Source: an uncultured Bacilli bacterium (GTDB lineage Bacteria > Bacillota_I > Bacilli_A > RF39 > UBA660). Taken from it: DNA of 10,256 bases. The position numbers and the translations under genes were made by a program. Positions within the stretch are counted from its first letter, which is position 1, and each line of letters starts with the position of its first letter. The DNA is taken from positions 1 through 10,256 of the forward strand of contig CAKOOW010000042.1 of NCBI GenBank assembly GCA_934098445.1, read 5' to 3'. A model generated the notes under the pieces. The model ran no database searches, was not told where the DNA came from, and saw only the letters and a list, made by a program, of their open reading frames with translations. This document shows, piece by piece, positions 5,624 to 10,256 of the stretch.

Positions 5624-6271
5624 CTCATTTACCTGAAAAGGGCTTTGGTAGTAAAGATAAATAACAACTATTACATTTATAAGTATCACTTGCAAAATAA
5701 GTCCCAAAAATAAATAATCAAAATCAGTACTTCCCCGGCTAGTACAATATTTTTTAATCTCTTCATTACTAATATTTTGCTGCTTTATTTTCTTAATTAT
5801 TTTTAGCCCATGCTTACTATAAATCTTATTAAAAGTAACACTTAATAGCAAGTTAACAATTATTATAGTTACAATAAATACCACTTTTTCCTTAGTTAAA
5901 AGTAATACCCAAAATTCAAAAATACTTACTAAAAGGCCAAGGCCTACCATTTTTCGAACATACAAGTAAAGTGGTCCAAATAAAAGAGCCCATATATTAA
6001 ATAGCCTAGTGGTAATTTTCTCATAAGCATTTCCCATAAAACATCTTAGCAAAACAAAATCATTTTCTTGAATATTATTTATCTCATTCAAAGTATTATC
6101 ATTATTTACTTCTTTCTTAAAGTAATTAATATTTTCACTTTTCTTTTCTTTTTTTAATCTATCCTCAACTTCAAAAGTAAAACCATTATTATTGCTTTTA
6201 TTATCATTATCTACTTTATTACTTTTTCTTTCTGTAATATCAAATAAGAAATCTCCTTTATTATTTTCCAT
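5582..6271 (-). CDS. DUF2628-like integral membrane protein
   Basis: The 229-residue protein has two parts. Residues 1-70 are hydrophilic, rich in Asn, Lys and Asp, and probably disordered. From about 90 on it is a membrane protein: NIWALLFGPLYLYVRKM (about 92-108) resembles the conserved segment of DUF2628 proteins. Hydrophobic helices follow at about 108-125, 128-147 and 186-208, with a basic cytosolic loop (150-175) between the last two. No function is known for the family. ATG 6271 is preceded by AGGAG, and its first 11 bp overlap the end of the radical SAM gene, so the two are translationally coupled. The 3' end overlaps the CinA-like gene by 42 bp on the opposite strand. Confidence 0.7.
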   Translation of the reverse strand: MENNKGDFLFDITERKSNKVDNDNKSNNNGFTFEVEDRLKKEKKSENINYFKKEVNNDNTLNEINNIQENDFVLLRCFMGNAYEKITTRLFNIWALLFGPLYLYVRKMVGLGLLVSIFEFWVLLLTKEKVVFIVTIIIVNLLLSVTFNKIYSKHGLKIIKKIKQQNISNEEIKKYCTSRGSTDFDYLFLGLILQVILINVIVVIYLYYQSPFQVNELISKVLDYWKNFL

Positions 6272-7178
6272 ACTTATCTCCTTGATATATATTTCTTTTT
6301 ACCATCTCTTTATCAATTCCATTTAAAACCATAAACTTTTTTGTTAGCCACTTAGGCTCAACTAAATCATCAACAATTGGGTCTCCTGTAATTCGCATGA
6401 TTACTATATCATCCCTTAAAAGCTCTAGCTGCTCACATACTATATCAATATATTCTTCTCTTGTTAGTATCTTAAATTTTTCTTTCTTATATATATCATA
6501 TAATTTAGTATTTTTGCTAATATATAACATGTGAATCTTTAAAGCATCAACCCCAGTTTCATTTATAAACTTTATTGTATTTAACATATCATCTTTTGTT
6601 TCATATGGAAGTCCATTAATAATATGGGCAACAACGTATATACCTCGCTTTTTTAAATTTTTAGCGCCTATTGCAAAGTCTTCAGCTTTATGGCCTCTAT
6701 TTATAAACTTTAACGTATTATCATTACTGGTTTGTAAACCAAGCTCTACCATTAAAAATGTTTTTTTATTAAGTTCTTCTAAATAATCAAGCCACTCTTG
6801 ACTTAAAGCATCAGGTCTAGTTGCTATATCTATCCCTACAACATTTTCACTTTTCAAAAAAACATCAATATATTTTTTTACATCTTTATAATCATTATAT
6901 GTATTAGTCCCTGACTGAAAATATGGAATATATAGTGCGTCAGGCCACTTTTGAAGTAATATCTTTTTGGTATTTTCATATTGATTTAACACATTTAAAT
7001 TATTATTTATAATACTTGCCGATGCTTTATTAGCACAGTATATACAGCCACCAGAACTTTGATTAGGACATGAACTATTTATATCAATTGGCACCTTAAA
7101 AACTTTTTTCCCAAATTTCATTTTAAAAAAGTAATTTAAAGTATAATATCTTTTATTATCAAGCGTGTATTTAAACAT
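6261..7178 (-). CDS. ytqA: TIGR01212/YtqA-family radical SAM protein, probable tRNA-modification enzyme
   Basis: The 305-residue product is a radical SAM enzyme with the cluster motif C37-x7-C45-x2-C48 (CPNQSSGGCIYC) typical of the YhcC/YtqA (TIGR01212) family. Other family marks are the PYFQSGTNTY region, DIATRPDAL, ELGLQTSNDNTL with a following NRGH, and VAHIINGLPYETKDDML. Length matches the family (about 305-320). B. subtilis YtqA has been linked, as MnmL, to wobble-uridine (mnm5s2U) tRNA modification in Gram-positives; I rely on memory for this, and the function here is inferred. A possible MnmM partner gene is not adjacent. ATG 7178 has GGTGAT at good spacing. The gene starts a two-gene operon and is divergent from the tRNA gene. 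Confidence 0.87.
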   Translation of the reverse strand: MFKYTLDNKRYYTLNYFFKMKFGKKVFKVPIDINSSCPNQSSGGCIYCANKASASIINNNLNVLNQYENTKKILLQKWPDALYIPYFQSGTNTYNDYKDVKKYIDVFLKSENVVGIDIATRPDALSQEWLDYLEELNKKTFLMVELGLQTSNDNTLKFINRGHKAEDFAIGAKNLKKRGIYVVAHIINGLPYETKDDMLNTIKFINETGVDALKIHMLYISKNTKLYDIYKKEKFKILTREEYIDIVCEQLELLRDDIVIMRITGDPIVDDLVEPKWLTKKFMVLNGIDKEMVKRNIYQGDKYGK

Positions 7179-7195
7179 TTAAAATCACCAATTTA

Positions 7196-7204
7196 ATTTT
7201 ACCA
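7196..7204 (-). promoter_or_regulatory. Extended -10 promoter of the radical SAM operon
   Basis: On the minus strand TGGTAAAAT (7204-7196) is an extended -10 with one mismatch. A recognisable -35 is absent. The start would fall near 7189, again giving a very short leader. Confidence 0.5.
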
Positions 7205-7211
7205 TAAGCTA

Positions 7212-7240
7212 TTGTTATTTTATATTCTTTTTGTTATAAT
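7212..7240 (+). promoter_or_regulatory. Promoter of tRNA-Thr
   Basis: TTGTTA (7212-7217), a 17-bp spacer and TATAAT (7235-7240), preceded by TG at 7232-7233, make a strong sigma-A promoter. Transcription would start near 7247, four bases before the mature tRNA end. Confidence 0.8.
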
Positions 7241-7250
7241 TTTCATGTTC

Positions 7251-7326
7251 GCTGGAATAGCTCAGTTGGTAGAGCAATGCCCTCGTAACGCATAGGTCAC
7301 AAGTTCGAATCTTGCTTCCAGCACCA
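7251..7326 (+). tRNA. tRNA-Thr (anticodon CGT), CCA encoded
   Basis: The cloverleaf can be drawn by hand. The acceptor stem GCTGGAA/TTCCAGC is perfect, the D-arm is GCTC-AGTTGGTA-GAGC, the anticodon loop CTCGTAA has CGT at 7284-7286, and the T-loop is TTCGAAT. Discriminator A is 7323 and CCA 7324-7326. The anticodon reads ACG (threonine). Two stem positions do not pair: C31 with C39 at the foot of the anticodon stem, and A49 with C65 at the base of the T-stem. A Thr isoacceptor with anticodon TGT would cover ACG by wobble, so this tRNA may be dispensable. It marks the boundary between housekeeping genes and accessory DNA. Confidence 0.93.
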
Positions 7327-7337
7327 TTGACGAGTCT

Positions 7338-7355
7338 GTTCGAACTATTCGAACT
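7338..7355. repeat. TTCGAAC tandem repeat just after the tRNA
   Basis: TTCGAACTA and TTCGAACTT occur in tandem with a 9-bp period, and GTTCGAAC (7338-7345) is a perfect palindrome. The string also echoes the T-loop GTTCGAAT of the tRNA 12-40 bp upstream. It could be an attachment-site or recombinase-arm remnant, or a chance palindrome. Confidence 0.35.
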
Positions 7356-7382
7356 TTTATATATGAATTAATCAGAAATGAT

Positions 7383-7409
7383 TGATTTTTTCGTTTTTTG
7401 AAAAAATCA
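7383..7409. repeat. A/T-only hairpin upstream of the KilA-N pseudogene
   Basis: TGATTTTTTC (7383-7392) and GAAAAAATCA (7400-7409) form a perfect 10-bp stem around GTTTTTT. It lies 57-83 nt after the tRNA end. No T-run follows on the plus strand, so a tRNA terminator role is possible but not convincing. Confidence 0.4.
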
Positions 7410-7429
7410 TAAAAAGGATTTGATATAAA

Positions 7430-8178
7430 ATGAAAAATAATTTGATACAAACAGAACTTGATGTTAATAATAAGAAGATTAGAGTTATGAGAATAAATGA
7501 TATTGATTATATATCACTTGCTGATTTAGCAAAATATTCTAATACTGAAAATCCAGCTAATGTAATCATACATTGGATGAGTAATAAGGGAACGTTTGAT
7601 TATATTGGATTATGGGAACAATTAAATAATGAAGTTGGTTAAGCCCAGAATTTAAACTATATTTAATTAAAGAATTTGAAAGATTAAAACGAAATGAAAG
7701 TTATCAATACAAAATTGAATGAAATGCAAATAGAATATTATCTAAAGTTAATTATGTGGTTCATACTGATGCTATTAAGAATTTTATAGTCCCTACATTA
7801 ACAGAAGAACAAATGAGATTTATATATACTGAAGAATCAGATGTTTTAAATGTAGCATTGTTTGGAATGACTGCTAAAGAATGGCGAGAATACAATCTTG
7901 AATTAGCAAAAAATGGTAATATGAGAGATTATACTGATTTATTACATTTAGTGATATTATGTAATTTAGAAACCATTAATGCTAGTTTAATATCAGATAA
8001 TATTTCACAAAGGGAAAGATTAATCAAGCTTAATAATAATGCGATAATGCAAATGGAAGCATTAAAGAATAATAAAAATATTAAAGATTTAGAATTATTA
8101 CAACAACAAATAAATAATGATAAATTATTAATAGAAAATAAATATTTTAATTATGTTATAATTGATAATAGGAGTTGA
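7430..8178 (+). pseudogene. KilA-N domain protein, disrupted
   Basis: KilA-N proteins are phage-type, probably DNA-binding. The intact start (ATG 7430, AAGGAT upstream) encodes 70 residues of the KilA-N N-terminus, including ISLADLAKYSN and GLWEQLNN, then stops at TAA. Family sequence resumes in another frame at 7636 with WLSPEFKLYLIKEFERLK, so I estimate about 50 codons of the core are deleted. That frame is then cut by TGA 7720-7722, where homologues carry Trp (KIE-stop-NANR). It continues to TGA 8176-8178 with the conserved C-terminal half: VHTDAIKNFIVPTL, NVALFGMTAKEWREYN, and the SQRERLIKLNNNAI helix. No ribosome site precedes the second half. With two independent lesions it is a pseudogene. 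Confidence 0.85.
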
Positions 8179-8183
8179 TAACA

Positions 8184-8428
8184 ATGAAAAAACTATATTA
8201 AGTAAGGATAGGAAACCACCAATTGACATATGGATTTCTTATATTGCATTTATATGTGGTTTATATTTTGATGAGAGTTTAAATTATATTAGAGAATTAG
8301 ATTATGTTAATAAGTTAGTTGATAGATTTGACTATAAATTAAAAGATACTAAAGATAAAATGGAACAAATAAGAAATAAAGGAAATAATTTCATTTTAAA
8401 TTTATATGGAGGGTTTTATAATGAATGA
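8184..8428 (+). CDS. Unknown small protein, apparent one-base frameshift after the start
   Basis: A good ribosome site (GGAG 8171-8174) precedes ATG 8184, but that frame reads only MKKLY before TAA. The long open frame here starts one base off; its only initiator is a TTG at 8162 without a ribosome site. Adding one A to the A6 run (8187-8192) joins the ATG to the long frame, giving about 81 residues that begin MKKTILSKDRKPPIDIWISY and end LNLYGGFYNE. I do not recognise the family. The product is probably helical and charged, with one semi-hydrophobic segment (IDIWISYIAFICGLYF). The stop overlaps the cutA-like start (ATGAATGA), and the cutA ribosome site lies inside this gene. It may be a pseudogene, a transcriptional-slippage gene, or a sequencing error. 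Confidence 0.5.
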
Positions 8429-8741
8429 TTATTGTATGATAGAAAGTGCATTTGATAATAAAGAAGAATTAAATAATGTTATAAATCAATTATTAGATAA
8501 GAAATTAGTGGCAAGTTGTCATGTTATAGAAAGTGAAAGTATTTGGAATTGGAAGAATGAACGAGAAGGTGCTAGAGAATATTTACTTCAAATGAAGACG
8601 AAAAAAAATTGTTCATCTAAAATATTTGATATTATAAGAAATGTTCATAGTTATGAATGCTTTGAGTTTGCTATATATGATATATCAAGTATAAATAAAG
8701 AATATTTAAAGTGGATTGATGAAGAAATAATAAGTGATTAA
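8421..8741 (+). CDS. cutA: CutA1-like protein (divalent-cation tolerance family)
   Basis: The 106-residue protein has the size and pattern of CutA1, a small trimeric protein with a PII-like ferredoxin fold: N-terminal DYCMIESAFDNKEE, LLDKKLVASCHVI (LAACVNI in typical members), SIWNWKNE (SIYRWEGK), EYLLQMKTK (the VLLIKT strand), VHSYECFEF (HPYEVPEI) and C-terminal YLKWIDEE. The family was named for copper tolerance in E. coli, but its molecular role is unsettled. Start ATG 8421 is chosen over the in-frame ATG 8406 because GGAGGG (8408-8413) sits 7 nt before it. It overlaps the small upstream gene by 8 bp, so translation is probably coupled. Divergence from the consensus is notable, and its setting beside phage-like genes is unusual for a housekeeping protein. 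Confidence 0.8.
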   Translation: MNDYCMIESAFDNKEELNNVINQLLDKKLVASCHVIESESIWNWKNEREGAREYLLQMKTKKNCSSKIFDIIRNVHSYECFEFAIYDISSINKEYLKWIDEEIISD

Positions 8742-8749
8742 AAATATTG

Positions 8750-8778
8750 TTTTAGAATAGTTTATGAATTTTTATAAA
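8750..8778 (+). promoter_or_regulatory. Possible promoter of the tandem-HTH gene
   Basis: TTTAGA (8750-8755), a 17-bp spacer and TATAAA (8773-8778) lie in the 75-bp gap before the next gene. Both hexamers are imperfect. The alternative is read-through from the cutA-like gene, since no terminator is visible between them. Confidence 0.35.
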
Positions 8779-8816
8779 GACATAATTTGGCAATAAAAAT
8801 TAATGGAGGAAAAAAT

Positions 8817-10256
8817 ATGCGAGGAGAGTTATATGAATATTTTGGTGAAATGTTGAGTCAGGCTGATATTGCAAAAAAAGAAGGTATAAATAGATCAACA
8901 CTTTCAGATTGGTATAAAAAAACAGGAAATATGATTGAAGCAGTAGAAGGTGCAAAGAAGTCTTTAGCTCAAAGAAATATTGAATATAATGGAGAAATAT
9001 TGAGTTTAAAAGCTATATCAGTGAAAGAAGATGTTAAATTTGAATCATTAAAAAAGAATTGGGAAGATACAGAATATGATATATATAAAGCCGTAAAATT
9101 AACTAAAAAATCACAGTTAAAGAGAAATGGTTCGATTGAATATAATGGGGAAATGATGACTATTTTAGCGATTTCAAATATGGAAGAACTGGAACACCAT
9201 GCTTTGGGGAGATATTATGAAAAAACAGGAAATATTTATGAATCAGTTGAACTAGCAAAAAAAGCCAAAGAAAGGCATAATGGAACAATTCCTTATAAAG
9301 GGCAGTTAATGACTATAACTGGGATTGCAAATTTAGAAAAAATAAAACGTGATACTTTGAAAGCGTATTACGAATTATATGGTAATATTGAAAAAGCAGT
9401 TTTTATTACAAAAGAATCACAAGCAAAGAGAAAACAAGCATTATTGCGTGGTAAAAAAGCTACTTATGAAGAATTATCAAATTATTTAGGTATTTCTACA
9501 TTTAATTTAGAAAAAATGATAAATGATGGATATAGTCCAGATGAAATAGAAAAGAAAATAAAAAAAGGTGTAAAAAAAGAAGAACAATTAAAATTTAATG
9601 AGGATAGTTTATATAGTTACTGCATAAAAAATTCGTATAATTATTGGGTAATTAATTATATGATTAAAACTTTTAACAAAACTCCAGAAGAAGCAATTAG
9701 GTTATATTTAGAAAATGGCCAAAAGGTACCTACCAAATGGATATATGAAAAATATAATTTGTTATTTAAACATTTATTATTGAATTATGGTTTGGACTCT
9801 AACAGAATTATTAAAATAATGAAAGATAATAATTGTGGAATAGAAAAAGCGATAGATGAATTAATTTTTGTGTCTGATAATGATAAAAATGATTTAAAAA
9901 TAGCAGAGATAAATTGGTTAAAAGAATTATACTCTTTTTTGAAAGAATTATCTCCAGAGGAATTTGAAGAAGCAAAGAAAACATTTTATATTGATAATAG
10001 AGAATTAAACTTCATGCAAGAAAAAGGAAATAAAATAGAATTGATAAAAAGGCAATTATTATTATTTGAGTTTTCAAATATTATAAATGAATGGACGTTA
10101 GATGAATTGATAGAAATGATGAATTTATATGAGATAACTGATGAAGAAAAAAGAATTATTGTTATAGATTTATATTCGCCATTTAAAAATAAAATCATTA
10201 ATCCAACTGATGAATTTAATAATAGACACAACCAATTAAAAAATGCAATAATTGAT
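8817..10256 (+). CDS. Protein with five tandem helix-turn-helix-like modules (3' end beyond window)
   Basis: ATG 8817, preceded by GGAGG at 7 nt, opens a frame of 480 codons with no stop before the right edge. Residues 1-251 are five diverged repeats of about 50 residues. Each has a Y-x-G-E/Q/K start (G10, G59, G111, G162, G212; spacings 49, 52, 51, 50), an ADIAKKEGINRSTLSDWY-like helix pair, and then TGNI-E-AV-x-AK. The first module is a textbook helix-turn-helix (QADIAKKEGINRSTLSDWYK, residues 15-34); the later ones are weaker. Residues 252-345 hold one or two more degenerate units (LYSYCIKNSYNYWVINYM; KWIYEKYNLLFKHLLLNYG). The rest is helical and charged, with no catalytic motif seen. Similar repeats occur in phage and homing-endonuclease-associated DNA-binding regions. 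Sequence-specific DNA binding is inferred; the function is unknown. Confidence 0.75.
   Translation, partial: MRGELYEYFGEMLSQADIAKKEGINRSTLSDWYKKTGNMIEAVEGAKKSLAQRNIEYNGEILSLKAISVKEDVKFESLKKNWEDTEYDIYKAVKLTKKSQLKRNGSIEYNGEMMTILAISNMEELEHHALGRYYEKTGNIYESVELAKKAKERHNGTIPYKGQLMTITGIANLEKIKRDTLKAYYELYGNIEKAVFITKESQAKRKQALLRGKKATYEELSNYLGISTFNLEKMINDGYSPDEIEKKIKKGVKKEEQLKFNEDSLYSYCIKNSYNYWVINYMIKTFNKTPEEAIRLYLENGQKVPTKWIYEKYNLLFKHLLLNYGLDSNRIIKIMKDNNCGIEKAIDELIFVSDNDKNDLKIAEINWLKELYSFLKELSPEEFEEAKKTFYIDNRELNFMQEKGNKIELIKRQLLLFEFSNIINEWTLDELIEMMNLYEITDEEKRIIVIDLYSPFKNKIINPTDEFNNRHNQLKNAIID

Noticed and set aside
7262..7450. Minus-strand open frame across the tRNA gene.
   Set aside because: It is antisense to a clear tRNA and translates tRNA sequence.
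2124..8428. Possible recoding of UGA as tryptophan: several frames ending in TGA (recG, KilA-N, the small gene) could be read on to a TAA, and one TGA falls where KilA-N proteins have Trp.
   Set aside because: The Trp codons I checked in the intact genes (recG, glycosyltransferase, radical SAM, DUF2628-like, cutA-like, tandem-HTH) are TGG, which would not be the case in an AT-rich code-4 genome. The KilA-N gene also has an unrelated deletion, so its TGA is best seen as decay.
9986..10231. Minus-strand open frame opposite the tandem-HTH gene.
   Set aside because: Shadow of the long plus-strand frame, rich in Ile/Ser/Asn from antisense AT-rich codons.

Overview
The window is very AT-rich and reads as a chromosome segment of a low-GC Gram-positive bacterium (Bacilli, Erysipelotrichia or a Mollicute relative). 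This rests on Shine-Dalgarno sites such as GGAGG and AGGTGA, sigma-A promoters (several with an extended TGn-TATAAT -10), a Mollicute/Firmicute-type diacylglycerol glucosyltransferase, a YtqA-type radical SAM protein and a stand-alone CinA C-terminal domain protein. Every Trp codon I checked in the intact genes is TGG, so the standard code is assumed.

Layout. Bases 1-141 hold a hairpin and the recG promoter; recG fills 142-2124. Bases 2125-2609 have no protein gene beyond a possible 24-codon ORF, but contain a promoter-to-terminator unit of about 105 nt (candidate small RNA) and two related hairpins with compensating arms. From 2572 an AbiE-type type IV toxin-antitoxin locus begins with a strong promoter bracketed by inverted repeats. 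The antitoxin gene abiEi is intact, but the toxin gene abiEii is cut after its first catalytic motif. It is joined to a receiver-domain fragment and then to the C-terminal end of a probable Cthe_2159-like surface protein, so 3253-3812 is a graveyard of three truncated genes. A bidirectional terminator closes it.

Bases 3849-7178 are conserved housekeeping genes: the lipid glucosyltransferase (minus), divergent from a CinA/PncC-like amidohydrolase gene (plus), which converges with a 42-bp overlap on a two-gene minus-strand operon (YtqA-like radical SAM protein, then a DUF2628-like membrane protein). A tRNA-Thr(CGT) with encoded CCA follows at 7251-7326.

Downstream of the tRNA the content looks accessory: a KilA-N phage-type gene broken by an internal deletion and a nonsense codon, a small unknown gene with an apparent one-base frameshift in an A6 run, a CutA-like gene overlapping it by 8 bp, and a long gene (8817 to the right edge, still open) whose product has five tandem modules of about 50 residues, each resembling a helix-turn-helix. 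That last protein is the most unusual object here. The region is best explained as a decaying or composite island beside a tRNA gene, but no integrase or second attachment site lies in the window.
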